A stretch of 64,000 nt of DNA from Delphinapterus leucas (lineage: Eukaryota > Chordata > Mammalia > Artiodactyla > Monodontidae): NCBI RefSeq assembly GCF_002288925.2, contig NW_022098031.1, positions 10,879,251 to 10,943,250 on the forward strand, given 5' to 3'. This document shows, piece after piece, positions 1-12,295 of this stretch (its first letter is position 1; each line of letters opens with the position of its first letter). The position numbers were made by a program, and so were the translations under genes. The notes beneath the pieces were generated by a model, which worked only from the letters and a program-made list of their open reading frames with translations, did no database searches and was not told the DNA's origin.

Positions 1-1431
1 TGTACAGTGGAGAAAGGACAGCCTCTTCAATAAGTGGTGCTGGGAAAACTGGACAGCTACATGTAAAAGTATGAGATTAGATCACTCCCTAACACCATAC
101 ACAAAAATAAGCTCAAAATGGATTAAAGACCTAAATGTAAGGCCAGAAACTATCAAACTCTTAGAGGAAAACATAGGCAGAACACTCTATGACATAAACC
201 ACAGCAAGATCCTTTTTGACCCACCTCCTAGTGAAATGGAAATAAAAACAAAAATAAACAAATGGGACCTAATGAAAGTTCAAAGCTTTTGCACAGCAAA
301 GGAAACCATAAACAAGGCCAAAATACAACCCTCAGAATGGGAGAAAATATTTGCAAATGAAGCAACTGACAAAGGATTAATCTCCAAAATTTATAAGCAG
401 CTCATGCAGCTTAATGACAAAAAAACAAACAACCCAATCCAAAAATGGGCAGAAGACCTAAATAGACATTTCTCCAAAGAAGATATACAGACTGCCAACA
501 AACACATGAAAGAATGCTCAACATCACTAATCATTAGAGAAATGCAAATCAAAACTACAATGAGATATCATCTCACACCAGTCAGAATGGCCATCATCAA
601 AAAATCTAGAAACAATAAATGCTGGAGAGGGTGTGGAGAAAAGGGAACCCTCTTGCACTGTTGGTGAGAATGTAAATTGATACAGCCACTGTGCAGAACA
701 GTATGGAGGTTCCTTAAGAAACTACAAAATAGAACTACCATATGACCCAGCAATCCCACTACTGGGCATATACCCTGAGAAAACCACAATTCAAAAAGAG
801 TCATGTACCAAACTGTTCACTGCAGCTCTATTTACAATAGCCCGGAGATGGAAACAACCTAAGTGTCCATCATCGGATGAATGGATAAAGAAGATGTGGC
901 ACATGTATACAATGGAATATTACTCAGCCATAAAAAGAAATGAAATTCAGCTATTTGTAATGAGGTGGATAGACCTAGAGTCTGTCATACAGAGTGAAAT
1001 AAGTCAGAAAGAGAGAGACAAATACCGTATGCTAACACATATATATGGAATTTAAGAAAAAAAAATGTCATGAAGAACCTAGGGGTAAGACAGGAATAAA
1101 GGCACAGACCTACTAGAGAACGGACTTGAGGATATGGGGAGGGGGAAGGGTAAGCTGTGACAAAGCGAGAGAGAGGCATGGACATATATAGACTACCAAA
1201 TGAAAGGTAGATAGCTAGTGGGAAGCAGCCGCATAGCACAGGGAGATCAGCTCGGTGCTTTGTGACCGCCTGGAGGGGTGGGATAGGGAGGCTGGGAGGG
1301 AGGGAGACCCAAGAGGGAAGAAATATGGGAACATATGTATATACATAACTGATTCATTTTGTTGTAAAGCAGAAACTAACACACCATTGTAAAGCAATTA
1401 TACTCCAATAAAGATGTTAAAAAAAAAAAAA
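1..1431 (+). mobile_element. LINE-1 3' end (ORF2 C-terminal part, 3' UTR and A-tail)
   Basis: The left part encodes the C-terminal end of an L1 ORF2 protein: frame 71-667 contains the family motifs [21 protein letters not shown] and [22 protein letters not shown] at 665-667 stops that frame where the family has tryptophan. The normal L1 C-terminus ([17 protein letters not shown], then KRNEIQ) continues downstream only in broken frames. The element ends with tataactgattcattttgtt, an aataaa signal and an A-tract. It is cut by the window edge and is not active. Confidence 0.93.
71..667 (+). pseudogene. L1 ORF2 C-terminal fragment, stopped early
   Basis: This open frame of about 198 codons belongs to the region of L1 ORF2 after the reverse transcriptase domain. 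Its stop at 665-667 lies about 120 codons before the usual end of ORF2, and downstream frames carry further breaks. It is a dead remnant, not a host gene. Confidence 0.85.
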
Positions 1432-2499
1432 GATTAAGGATATTTACTAGGACCTGAAGGCCTTGCTTAGTCTGGCCTCTGACTGTCTCTCTCTCTCTCT
1501 GTATATATATATATGGTCAAAAAAACATACAAAATTCTAACCTTTTCTTTCTTTGGTGAGTAGATCTGTCAAGTGTTTCCCAAGTGTACTTCTTTTACTT
1601 AAAAGATGCAGCAGTGACACTAAACAGTAATTGTTGCATAATTAATGCATAGCAGGTGGACCCAGCAATTTCAGTTTGGAATCTCTGCTCCTTAATCCTT
1701 AACTGCCTTGCCCTGTCATACTCCCACCACATCTCCCATCATGCCCCCAAACCTCCCCCGACACTTGTAAATAGCACAGTGGACACATTTAATTTGCCTC
1801 TGAGGGCAGCTCTTAAATTAACTGCAAAGGGGGAAGACAGGCACTCTCTGCTAAATATACATGTGTGTACGTGTGCAAAGGCACACATTTGTTTCCTTCA
1901 AACCTCATTCTCAAGGCTCTTTATTACCTGTTCAGTTCAATACACCTTCTCTAACGTTCTGCATCCCCATCTAACACCTGCTTGTTAATTTCATTCAATT
2001 TTCAGCTAGTCTTTCAGCAAGCGAAGGCAATCCACTCAAGAATTATAAAAGGACTTTTTTTTTTCTTGCCTTTGATCCTTTTGCTGACACTAATCCCATA
2101 CCTACCATATGCTTTCCAAGATACTGGTTCCCACCCTTTTGTTAACTTCTCTTGTGTTATCACCCAAGGTCAAGTTTCCTTTGTTCAGTACAGACTATAC
2201 CACTACCTAAGGGTAGGATGATATGGGATGAATATCTGAAAGCAATACTTCCTGCTGGCTGGGAAGCGTCCCTTCGCTTGTGCACGCTGACAGTGGGGGG
2301 AGGCTCTGCCAGAGCATCATCAGTCATACAGCTTTTCTCAGGTATGGCAAGCCTTTTCCTGCTACCTTACATCCCTGATTGAAGGGCTACCTGAGGTTGT
2401 CACAATTTTACTTCTTCTTAAGCTTTCTTCTTTTCCATCTCCTCTTAACAGCTTTTAAATTTTTTAAGTTACAAATAAAATACCTGTTTTTGCTCTTCT
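1432..2499. other. Unassigned intergenic stretch with (TC)n/(TA)n microsatellite
   Basis: A compound microsatellite sits at 1486-1513, (TC) then (TA). The rest is AT-rich sequence with no recognisable gene, exon or repeat. Short open frames here lack any known motif. Confidence 0.6.
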
Positions 2500-2632
2500 G
2501 GTAAACTAGCTATAAAACCTTGGGCAACATATGTAACTGCTCTGACCCTCAAGTTTCCCATCTGTTAAAAAAGAGAATGAGATTAAAGTACATTCTAATG
2601 TGCCTTTCAGCACTGATATTCTGAGCCAGGAA
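2500..2632 (+). repeat. MIR fragment
   Basis: The order 'ccttgggcaacata...gaccctcaagtttcccatctgt' is the core of the MIR consensus (tRNA-derived ancient SINE). Confidence 0.65.
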
Positions 2633-2686
2633 GTAAAATGGCTCAGGGGAAAGATCTCGGCTGCCTCAGAGCTTGTCGTCACTCAG

Positions 2687-3172
2687 CAGTATAATAAGAG
2701 GAATGGCTGCTCAAACAGCTACCACTTATTGAGCACCTACTGTATATCGGGTGATCAGATTTTTACACAGTTTTTCTTTTTTTTTTTTTGCGGTACGCGG
2801 GCCTCTCACTGTTGCGGCCTCTCCCGTTGCGGAGCACAGGCTCTGGACGCGCAGGCTCAGCGGCCATGGCTCACGAGCCCAGCCACTCCGCGGCATGTGG
2901 GATCCTCCCGGACCGGGGCACGAGCCCGTGTCCCCCGCATCGGCAGGCGGACTCTCAACCACTGCGCCACCAGGGAAGCCCTACACACAGTTTTTCAAAC
3001 AATTCCTATAGCAACTCCATTAGGCAGACATTATTATTATTACTAAACCTTTTTTATAGGTGAAGGTGCTGAGGCTGAGCTTAGTAGCTCTTTCAAGATC
3101 ATAAGGTAATTGGCATAGCTGGAGTTTGGCCACCAAGCACATGTTTTTTAACCATTCTGCTATCCTACTTCC
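2687..3172 (-). repeat. MIR, reverse, split by a CHR SINE
   Basis: The left half (2687-2776, cttattgagcacctactgta) and right half (2997-3172, ttataggtgaaggtgctgag ... accattctgctatcctac) read as one reverse-complement MIR once the SINE at 2777-2984 is removed. Confidence 0.75.
2777..2984 (-). mobile_element. CHR-2 SINE, short (internally deleted) form
   Basis: A tRNA-Glu-derived SINE with its poly(T) (reverse tail) at left and the tRNA head (ccagggaagccc) at right. A perfect 12-base target-site duplication, acacagtttttc, flanks it at 2765-2776 and 2985-2996. It carries the fused body ggctgggcccgtgagccatg on the minus strand, typical of the cetacean short form. Confidence 0.93.
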
Positions 3173-3229
3173 CAGTTCACCTACTCTTTGACATTGCCTG
3201 CCCATTTCCAAAAGTCAGGTCACAGCTTC

Positions 3230-3362
3230 CATCTTGGAATCAGGAGGTCTGAGATCCAGTCCTGACTCTGTTGTTTACTGGGTCTTCAGCCAAATTGTGT
3301 AACTTCTTTGAGCCTCAGATTCCTCAGCTGTGAAAGAAGAAAATAATACCTGTCTGCTGTTG
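3230..3362 (+). repeat. MIR fragment
   Basis: gtctgagatccagtcctgac followed by gagcctcagattcctcagct gives the MIR core in order. Confidence 0.75.
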
Positions 3363-3574
3363 CCTGGTTCCCTACCCTGCTTCTCTCTAGAAAGGCCATC
3401 ACTTAATGACTACCTGCAGGCTCCGTCCCAGCCCAGGCTCTAGGATCAATCCTTCCTCTGTGGGAAGGGCTTTAAAGACTTCTCATTCAATGCTGAGGGG
3501 GATTCAACATCAACCATGGTTTCTGTGGTCCTGGTCAGTCAGTTGTAATAAGTCGGCCTCTACCCTAAATGCAG

Positions 3575-3800
3575 CATGGTAGAGTTGTTAGGATGGGGCC
3601 TGTGTTTTAATCTCAACTCTGCCCTTGCTAATGAGCTTAGTCAAGTTTCCTCATCTTTCCATGACTCAATTTTCCACCTGTAAAATGGGGAGAATAAAAG
3701 TGATTTCAGAGAGTTGTTGCGAAGATTTAATAAATTAAAAATGTAAAGTACATATAACAGTGCCTGGCAATTAGTGTTTGCTATTGTTATAGAGCTTGTC
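3575..3800 (+). repeat. MIR element
   Basis: Nearly full MIR: tctcaactctgcccttgcta, cacctgtaaaatggggagaa, then an AT-rich 3' end with tgcctggcaattagtg. Confidence 0.78.
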
Positions 3801-4335
3801 TGACTTATATTTCATATTATTAGACATAAATGACATCAATTATATACTTATATTATTATTAACACTTTAGCTCCCTGCTGGGTTGCCTCAGGTCCTTCCT
3901 GGATAGCTTGCCCAGTCTCTCCAGGGCTGCAGCCCTCATTGCAACCATGTGCTGGGGCAGGACTCTGTCACTGGATGCCTCCTCTGAGGTGGGAGACTTG
4001 CAGTCTGCTGAGGATGTCCTTAATGTTGGCTGTCCTCTCACATCTCTGAATATTGCTTGCTCTGGTGTTCCCCACGATGGTGCCCTGGTGGCATGTCTGG
4101 TTCCTCGGTGGTACAGACCACTTGCTGAGACCACTTGTTGCCCTGTGCCCTCCCTCCGTTCCCTGGAGCCTACGTTCTGCCCTCTGCTGCACCTTTCCCC
4201 AGTACCTGCGCTATGGGCTTTCTGACTACGCACTGAGACGGTACAGTGTGTGTGTTCAGAAGTTACTACCGCAGCTTGATGCAACCTCATAAAATAACTT
4301 TGTAAAGCTTTAACTTTGTAAAATGGGCTGAGATC
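3801..4335. other. Unassigned stretch, GC-richer block at 3860-4295
   Basis: About 430 bases stay open in overlapping frames on both strands (143 codons minus, 105 codons plus). I recognise no domain and no splice structure. It could be part of an old LTR or unique sequence. Confidence 0.4.
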
Positions 4336-4339
4336 ACAC

Positions 4340-4755
4340 TTCTGTACCTTTTTTTTTTTGTGGTAACAGGTGCATTGAGATATAAATCACATACCATATA
4401 ATTCACCCATTTTAAGTATAAAATTCACTTCTTGGGTATAGTCACAGAGTTGTACAACCGTCACCACAGTCAATTTTATAACATTTTCATCACCCCTCTC
4501 CAAACAAAATCACCTACTCTTCAGTATTTAACCCTTATTTCCCCAGCGCCAGGTAACCACTAACAACTTTCTGTGTGTAGAGTTGCCTATTCTGAACATT
4601 TCCTATAAGTGGAATCAAACAATATATGACCTTTTATGACTGACTTCTTTCATTTAGCATAATGTTTTTAAGGTTCATCCTTGTTTTAGCATGCAACACC
4701 ACTTCATTCCTTTTTATTGACAAATAATATTCATACTTCTCTACTTTTAATTCAA
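4340..4755. repeat. Old L1-type fragment
   Basis: Contains the familiar series attcacccattttaagtata, gttgtacaaccgtcaccaca, tataagtggaatcaaac and tttcatttagcataatgt, which recurs as an ancient L1-associated repeat in mammals. The subfamily is not assigned. Confidence 0.6.
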
Positions 4756-5186
4756 TAGCTAACTTTGACCCTCTCCCCACATTCCAAAGGGCTAGTGAAG
4801 AATTCAGCTCCTCCTTCTTGGGGTTTCCCATTGGAGGCTGTATCAAGGTTCCAGGCTCTCAAGCAGAGCTGAGACACCCCAGAGGCCCAGGAGGGCATCA
4901 GCCATCTGGCCACACAGGTTACTGCTGAGATGTCACTATCTCTCCCTTTGCAGCCTTTGAGGGTCTCCCCTCTGCGGGCTCCCATGCCACCTCTGGAGCA
5001 TGGGAACCACTGTTGTGGCTGGAGAAGCCCGGGCCAATGTTCTGCGTGGTACACTGATGGCCAGTCTCTCTGAGGTACTGCTGTGTCCCTGGGGCACTGG
5101 CAGGAAGTAAGGCAGGACACAGGGGACCCTAGACTTTGACTCCTCCCCCCAAGTCAGAGAGACTCTCATTTTAGATAGGGGATATT
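4756..5186. other. Unassigned stretch before a CHR-1 SINE
   Basis: Moderately GC-rich. It carries only short open frames without family motifs. No repeat recognised. Confidence 0.4.
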
Positions 5187-5199
5187 CCTCCCCACGTTT

Positions 5200-5332
5200 T
5201 TTTGTTTTGTCTTTTGATTTTTTTGGCTGTGTCGTTTGGCATGCGGGATCTTAGTTCCCTGACCAGGGATTGAACCTGTGCCCCCTGCAGTGGAAGCACG
5301 GAATCTTAACCACTGGACCGCCAGGGAAGTCC
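5200..5332 (-). mobile_element. CHR-1-type SINE
   Basis: Compact SINE: T-tract, ggctgtgtcgtttggcatgc, ggaatcttaaccactggacc, and head gccagggaagtccc. A 13-base duplication with one mismatch, cctcccca(c/g)gttt, lies at 5187-5199 and 5333-5345. Confidence 0.88.
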
Positions 5333-5586
5333 CCTCCCCAGGTTTAACTGGATTCTCCTTAATGCCTCTTAAAACAAAGTTTAGAAATTCCGACCTCAAA
5401 CCTTCCCTGAGGGAAGGGAGCATAGAGCCTGTACTCACATGAATGAGGACCTCAAAGGGGAAAAACAGAAGGGAAAACACACACTTATCTAAAAAAGTAA
5501 TCTTGTGTCAGAGTACATTTCTCATTATTCAAATCTCTGCATTCAGAAAGGCCCATAAAGCAACTGAGCATTTTATCCCGTTATGC

Positions 5587-5806
5587 CTTTTTTTTTTTTT
5601 TTTTTTTTTTTGCGGTACGCGGGCCTCTCACTGTTGTGGCCTTTCCCGTTGAGGAGCACAGGCTCCAGACACGCAGGCTCAGTGGCCACGGCTCACGGGC
5701 CCAGCCGCTACGCGGCATGTGGGATCTTCCCGGACCGGGGCACGAACCCATGTCCCCTGCATCAGCAGGCAGACTCTCAACCACTGAGCCACCAGGGAAG
5801 CCCCCA
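5587..5806 (-). mobile_element. CHR-2 SINE, short form
   Basis: A long poly(T) of over 20 T, then the short-form body and head. The duplication ttatgc flanks it (5581-5586, 5807-5812). The pure tail suggests a fairly recent insertion. Confidence 0.92.
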
Positions 5807-6150
5807 TTATGCATTTTTTAATTCCCCAGTCCAGTCACTGCTGGCACTTTCCTGTGCCACTAGCCCACTTGCCACTGCATCCTGACAGCTTTTTAACTCC
5901 CACAAGCCACTGGTTACTGTGAGGACATGCTAGGTGGCAACCTGGACTCTGCTCTTTGTATTTTTACTTTAACTGTATAATAAGGCTATCTCTTTTTTTG
6001 CAGTAGAATGAAAATGATCTGATCTATGCTATTAGAAATGAAGGATTTGCATTTCTGTTATATATTTCTATTACACATTTTTCTATTTCTACTACATAGT
6101 TCTGTTATATATTTCTAGTATACATTTCTATTTTAACTATCTACTATACC

Positions 6151-7198
6151 AAGTTTTGGTCTCAGGATTCCTTTATACTCTTTAAAATTGTTGAGGATTC
6201 CAAAGAGCTTTTGTTTTGGGGGGTTATATCTATGAATATTAACTATACTAGAAATCAAAACTAACACATTTAGAAAACATTTATTATTAATTCATTTGAA
6301 AACAATAAACCCACTACAGGTAAATTAACATATTTTTATATAATATATATTTATTTTCCAAAACAAACAAAAAGATTAGTGAGTAGCATGGCATTGTTTT
6401 ATATTTTTTGCAAATATTTTTAATGTCTGACTTAATAGAAGACAAACTGGATTCTTATATTGGCTTCTGCATTCAGTCTGGTAGATGTTGTTTCCATTGA
6501 AGTATATGAAAAAAATCTGCTGTCACAGAGGTATGTAGTTGGAAAAGGGGGGGGAGTATTTTAGTAGCTTTTCTGGAAAATTGTAGATTACCCAAATCTT
6601 ACTGGGAGTTGCTTTCTTAAAGGTTATTTGGCAACAATATTGCCAAATGTTTTCTTTGAAATAACAGGCTCATTTTATTCATTTTCAAGAAAATGTCTGC
6701 CAAATTCCTAAATCTGAATAAGTTATTTTTTCAAGTAAAAATGGTGTTTCATGAAAAAAATGGTTAGTTCAGCTTGTAACTCAAACAATAACACAAGTAT
6801 TTATCTTGGCAGTACCCATTCTATCAGTATGCTCCTCAGTATGGAGCAGAAGTGCCTGCTGTGTACTTCCCAGTTTGCCAGCGTATTACAAAGACCTGCC
6901 CTGAAGTGTTGACGATTTTTAACACTTCATCAAGGACATTCTTAAGTAAAACTGGCTTTCTCTCCTTTTGTCCTGTGAGTTTGTGCTGGTGAAGAATTAC
7001 TGGGTAAAGTTTGGTGCCACTGCTTTGACATGTACAAAGGTGCTGACAGTTTGACCCAGTACTACTTTTACACCATCAATATAAATGTCCACATAGTGAA
7101 AAAGGCAAATCATTCTTTAAACATTATTATGAAAATAGTTTTGATCTCTTGGATCCCCTGAAAATTTCCTCAGGACTTGACAGACCACACTCTAAGAA
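6151..7198. mobile_element. hAT-type (Charlie-like) DNA transposon relic
   Basis: The left end reads aagttttggtctcaggattc then ttgaggattccaaagagctt. The right end reads ggatcccctgaaa...gaccacactctaagaa, the complement of the hAT 'caaagtgtggtc' terminal type. The interior resembles known Charlie-family sequence up to about 6500. No transposase frame is open. Exact family not fixed. Confidence 0.6.
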
Positions 7199-8136
7199 GC
7201 AAGCAGAGGAAATGAAAGAATCCAAGGGATGAGAGTGTTCTTGCTTTTTGAGAGTTCCTTGTTACTGCCTAGGACCTTGTGTTCTGTATGTGCCCTGACT
7301 TGTCCCAGCACCTGCCGCTCCCCTCTTCTGTCCTGGGCTGTCCACAGTGCAATACGACAACGTCTTTGGGAGCTCCAGACACTGAGCCTTTTAACTTACT
7401 CTGCCAGTAGCCTCTGTAGCAGTTCTGGGAAGGGTGGTGGTGTAAGACTTTTTTCTCCCTTTCCTTCCAACACTAAGAATTTACTAATGAAAATACTGAC
7501 AAAACCCTAAAAAACCTCCAAATTGTTGAAAAAAGCCATCTAGAAAAAGAACTGACCAGAAATGTATACACTTCTCCTTGTGGTTTTGAAAGCATCTGTC
7601 CCTTAAAGAGGCTGTACTGATTACCTTGAACATTTTTCCTACATGCTTTATTTTCATTGGATTGAAATTGAAGAGTTCGGAAAAAAAAAACCCACGGGCT
7701 TTCTATGCTGCCCATAGGAATAGTCTGAAGGATAGCCTTTCCCTAGTGCTACCACATGTATATGGATCCGGAAGCTTTGAACTTTGAGTCTCTTGGGCTC
7801 CCTTCCAAACTCCTAAGGGCTTGTTTAATATAAAAACATGACACTTGGCAACTTGTATCAGGGATCTAATCCCTTATTATGTTACTATAAACTAGGTTCA
7901 AGAGTATATGTGGTAAGCAAAAATATTTACCTGTGATAGCGGACAGTTAATAGGATTAAGTACATTTGGTTACTTCTGAGTCAAATATGCTGGAATAAGC
8001 TTTTATTTAAATCTAAAAATCTCTTTTGCTATTCGAGGTTTTAGACAAGAAAATTCATATGTTTTCAAAACCATAAACTTTGGCAGATTTCTAAGATTCC
8101 AAGACTGTGTGTTGGTTTCTTTAAAAAAATTCATCT
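7199..8136. other. Unassigned intergenic stretch
   Basis: No gene, exon or confident repeat recognised. Short frames on both strands only. Confidence 0.5.
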
Positions 8137-8465
8137 GGGACTTCCCTGGTGGCTCAGTGGTTAAGAATCCGCCTGCCAATGCAGGGGACACAGGTTCGAG
8201 CCCTGGTCCAGGAAGATTCCACAGGCCACGGAGCAACTAAGCCCTTGTGCCACAACTACTGAGCCTGCGTGCCAAAACTGCTGAAGCCCATGGGCCTAGA
8301 GCCCATGCTCTGCAATGAAGACAAGCCACCACAATGAGAAGCCCGTGCACCACTACAAAGAGTAGCCCCCACTCGCCTCCAAGTAGAGAAAGCCCACGCA
8401 GCAATGAAGGCCCAATGCTGCCAAAAATGAATAAATAAATTTTAAAAATAAAATAAAATAAAATA
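8137..8465 (+). mobile_element. CHR-2 SINE, long form
   Basis: Full-length type: head ggacttccctggtggctcag, the repeated 'gccacaactactgagcctg' body, and a tail of (aataaaata)n. About 330 bases. Its several differences from the consensus make it older than the short copies. Confidence 0.9.
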
Positions 8466-8489
8466 GACTAAAGAACAAAAAAAATTTTT

Positions 8490-9330
8490 TTAATTCATTC
8501 ATTAAAAACAGTATTTATCAAGGGCTACTCTGTGCCAAACATTGTTCTAGACATGGGGATACAGCAGGGAATAAGAGACACAATAAGCTGCACTCATGAA
8601 GCTCATAATCTAGAAGGAGAGAAGAAAAATGACAAGTAAACAACTAAATAAGCAAGATAATTCTAGATAATGATGAGCATATGAAGGAAATAACACAGGG
8701 TGCAGGGATAATGAATCACAGGGGAGATGAAGTGGTCAGAGAAGACCTCCCTAAGCAGGGGACATTTGAGCTGAGACCTCAATGAAGAGGAGCCAACAAT
8801 GGGAAGAGCCAGGTAGAAGAGCATTTGAAGCAGAGGGACCATCAGGTACAGAGGCCCTAAGGTGGGAATACATTTGATGGTTTTGAGGAATGAAGTGAAG
8901 GTGGTACAGCTTGAGTACAGTGAGTAAGATGGGAAAGGGTACAAGATGAGGTCAGATCATGCAGAGCCCTGTAAGCCATGGGTGGGCATGTGGATATTAT
9001 TATAAACAAAATAGGAAGCAATTTGAAGGTTTTAAAATAGGGAGTGACTTAACCTGATATGTGTTTTCAAAAGACCGCTCTGGGTGCTGTGTGGAGGATG
9101 GATTGTAGCAGGGAGAGCAGTGGGAGGCTATGATGATGGGTTGACTGGATAGCGGAAATGGAGAGGTGGGTTTGAAGATACAGTTTAGAGGTAGAACCAG
9201 GAGGAAGCATCAAGGATGTACCTATATTTTTTTTTGTTTTGGCTTAAGTTACCGGATGGATGGTGAAGGCAGAAATCGAGATGTGTATAACTAGGAAAGG
9301 AACAGGTCTGAAAGTCCTTCTTTAGCATGT
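8490..9330 (-). repeat. LINE-2 3' region, reverse
   Basis: Starts with the reverse L2 3' end (catgaagctcataatctaga) and goes on with gacatttgagctgagacctc, gagccctgtaagccatg and agaccgctctgggtgctgtg. These are consecutive blocks of L2 read backwards. One of the longest L2 remnants here. Confidence 0.8.
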
Positions 9331-10212
9331 CTTTCATTCCCATCAATGTAACAGGAGTGCTACAGCTCCAGGCGTAGCATCAGCACTCTGGATGGGAGAA
9401 GGAGGAAGCTGAAAGGAGGAAGAGGGTGGTGTCTAGGTCAAGAAAGCAAAAAAATTTGCAGAAATCCTCAGTAGACCTCTACTTTTATCTCATTGACCAA
9501 AATTATGTCATGTGAACACCTCTAGCTGCAAGGGAGGCTGAGCTCTTTGGCTGGACACATTGTTTCATTAAATAAAAATGGGGTATTTTAAAAAGGAGTA
9601 AGGGGTGAATGGATATTATGAAAGCAGACAACTAGGAGTATCACCAGGGACACATTATGTTTAAGGTCCTTGTTGAACATTCAAATGGGAAAGTCAAGTA
9701 AGATTGGAAATAAAAGTCTGAATTTCCAGGGAGGGCAGAACTGATAACACTTTGGAAGTTATTAGCGTGTAGATCATATTGAAAGCTCAGAAGGTGGATG
9801 AGATCAACTAGAGAGAGAGTAGAATTGTAAACATTATTTTGTATTTATTACCGTGACCTGCTCTAATTAATTTTACTCAAAAAATTTTAATGTATATTTT
9901 ATGTGTGTCAACAACTGTTTCAGACGCTCAGGACACAAGGATGAAGATGTGTCTCCTACTTTCAAAGAGCTTAGAGATAGAACAGGAAGAAAACAAATCG
10001 GTTTTAATAAATGATGCACAACATACATGAAAAATTAATTCCTTTATATAGATTTGTAACAGTAATCTGAATTATGACAGTAGCTCTACTGCAGATTCAT
10101 GTTTTAAGTGAGAATTTAAGTAACTTACCTTGAGTGATTTGAGATTCACCTGTCTATATACGTCCCTTTGCATATTTTAATTTAGAAATGCATTAAGAAA
10201 ACCCTGAATTTT
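9331..10212. other. Unassigned stretch, with possible L2 scrap near 9900-9990
   Basis: Around 9915 'caactgtttcagacgctcag...tttcaaagagctt' resembles a decayed reverse L2 end. The rest is not recognised. Confidence 0.4.
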
Positions 10213-10421
10213 ATTTTATTTTATTTTTTTTGCAGTACGTGGGCCTCTCACTGTTGTGACCTCTCCCATTGCGGAGCACAGGCTCCGGACGCGCAGGCTC
10301 AATGGCCGTGGCTCACGGGCCCAGCCGTTCCGCGGCATGTGGGATCCTCCCGGACCGGGGCACAAACCCGTGTCCCCTGCATCGGCAGGTGGACTCTCAA
10401 CCACTGCGCCACCAGGGAAGC
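10213..10421 (-). mobile_element. CHR-2 SINE, short form
   Basis: (TTTTA)n tail at left, head at right. The perfect 11-base duplication ccctgaatttt lies at 10202-10212 and 10422-10432. Confidence 0.93.
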
Positions 10422-10859
10422 CCCTGAATTTTTTTAAATATGACCAAATGCTAATCTTATTATTTGCAAATATGCTGTTAAAATTAACATAATGCATAAT
10501 GGAATATTAAATTAACTTTGAAATTTCGATTAGGATGATCAGGGAATTATTTGTCAGATGACCCTGGTTTAGACTGGGGCTGAACAACTGTTGACTTAAT
10601 TGCTACCTATAATTTCACTTGGAAATTTCACGTGTGTTTCAAACTTTTCATGTCCCAAACTGAGTTCTTTATCTTACCTACCTCTTATTCTTTCCCCTGT
10701 GTCATGTTTTCTTGTATTCCTTTTGAAGCAAGGGGCACTACTATTCTTTTGGCTCAAGCCAGACAGAACTCTAGGTATTATTTTAAACAGCCATCTCCCT
10801 CACTCCACTCTATCAGTAAAACTTACAGGTTTTACCTCCTAAATACATCTTGAATCTTT

Positions 10860-11030
10860 ACATCTCCTCCACCCTGGATCATCATCTCATTCACACTCTC
10901 CAGTCATGCTCCTTTGAAATCCATCTCCTTAGCTACAGTGATTTTACTAAGCTAAAGTGTCTAATCCATTATTCTGATTAAAACCTGGGAAAACCTCAGC
11001 ATTCTGTAAAAATGATGTCTTGCAGTAAAA
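10860..11030 (+). repeat. LINE-2 fragment
   Basis: Pattern 'catctcctccaccctggatc...tccattattctgattaaaac' fits an internal L2 block. Confidence 0.5.
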
Positions 11031-11051
11031 TCAATTAAAAAATATTGCGCT

Positions 11052-11251
11052 GGGCTTCCCTGGTGGCGCAGTGGTTGGGAGTCTGCCTGCCGATGCAGGG
11101 GACGTGGGCTCGTGCCCCAGTCTGGGAAGATCCCGTGTGCCACGGAGCGGCTGGGCCCGTGAGCCATGGCCGCTGGGCCTGCGCGTCCGGAGCCTCTGCT
11201 CCGCAGCGCAACAGGCCACGGCAGTGAGAAGCCCGCGTACCGCAAAAAAAA
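11052..11251 (+). mobile_element. CHR-2 SINE, short form
   Basis: Head gggcttccctggtggcgcag to gcccgcgtaccgc plus A-tail. Imperfect flanking duplication attgcgct / attgtgct. The body differs slightly from the other short copies (gcagcgcaacaggccacggc). Confidence 0.92.
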
Positions 11252-11459
11252 AAATTGTGCTAACCTGAGTCAAAGAGGCCCTTTTATTGCAGGACTTTTC
11301 AGAGCCTTCAATATGCTGATGATGTATGCATTATGAATCACTCAGCAGGGGTAAAATTGAGGATATTTCCAGGCACAAGTCACAGTAAAGCTATTATTTT
11401 GAGGAACACCTCATGAAATATCTCTATGAAATACTTTATATAACTTGGCTTCTCATCTT

Positions 11460-11720
11460 AACATGGTATGTAAGACCTCCCATAACTTGGTTCTCACCTT
11501 CCTTATGAAGCTCATTTTCTACCACTCCCCACGGTGAACTTCCTGTCCAATTATAGAAAACCACATTCAGTTTCTGTACACAACATGCTCCTTGTGACTT
11601 TGCTCAAGCTCTTCCCTCTGGAACACCTTTCTCCTTCATCTGGCTAACTCTACTCATCTTTCAAGTCTCAGCTCAGGGACCTTCCTTGAATTCCAGGTTG
11701 AGATAAGTGCCTGTTCTCTG
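11460..11720 (+). repeat. LINE-2 fragment
   Basis: L2 landmarks in order: ttgctcaagctcttccctct, cttcatctggctaactctac, tcaagtctcagctcaggga, ccttccttgaattcc. Confidence 0.75.
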
Positions 11721-11822
11721 AGCTGCACTTACCCCAGCAGAAAAAAGAAAAAAAAAGAAAAAGAGAACAATGTGTTTGTGTCTTTTCCCCCAATTGGGCA
11801 AATAAAATTAAGAGACCATGCT

Positions 11823-12075
11823 GTGATAATGATGATAATGATGGTGACGACAGCAGAGTTTATTGCACTCACTAGGTACCAGGCTCTGTATATGAATTAT
11901 TTAATATTCAAAAAACTCCCATGAGGTAGGTATTATTAGTATCCTCATTGTGCAGATAAAGAAGTTAGGGCTTAGAAAGACTGATCCTGAGGCTATATAG
12001 CTAGCAAATAATGACCTTAGGTGTGAATTAAGACAGCCAGAGCCTGCCCCTTTTGGCACTGTATCTACAATACAA
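11823..12075 (-). repeat. MIR, reverse
   Basis: actaggtaccaggctctgta, catgaggtaggtattattag, cattgtgcagataaagaagt and a terminal block of gagcctgcc follow the reverse MIR consensus. Confidence 0.75.
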
Positions 12076-12111
12076 GCTTGGCACCTGGTAGTAGATACTT
12101 GATAAGTGCTT

Positions 12112-12295
12112 TCTTTTTTTTTTAAGATTTTTTGAAGTCTTTATTGAATTTGTCACAATATTGCTTCTGTTTTTTTATGCTTTGGTTTCTTTGGCCCCGA
12201 GGCCTGTGGGATCTTAGCTCCCCAACCAGGGATCGAACCCGCACCCCCGGAATTGGAAGGCGAAGTCTTAACCACTGGACCGCCAGGGAAGTCCC
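12112..12295 (-). mobile_element. CHR-1-type SINE with longer 3' tail
   Basis: Head gccagggaagtccc at right. The tail region (aagtctttattgaatttgtc) is longer than in the copy at 5200. The perfect 11-base duplication gataagtgctt lies at 12101-12111 and 12296-12306. Confidence 0.92.

Noticed and set aside
3859..4290. 143-codon minus-strand frame overlapping a 105-codon plus-strand frame
   Set aside because: No recognisable domain, no splice context, and openness on both strands points to base composition rather than selection.
11052..11120. tRNA gene from the SINE head
   Set aside because: The head is tRNA-derived but diverged, fused to a SINE body, and repeated at many loci with target duplications.
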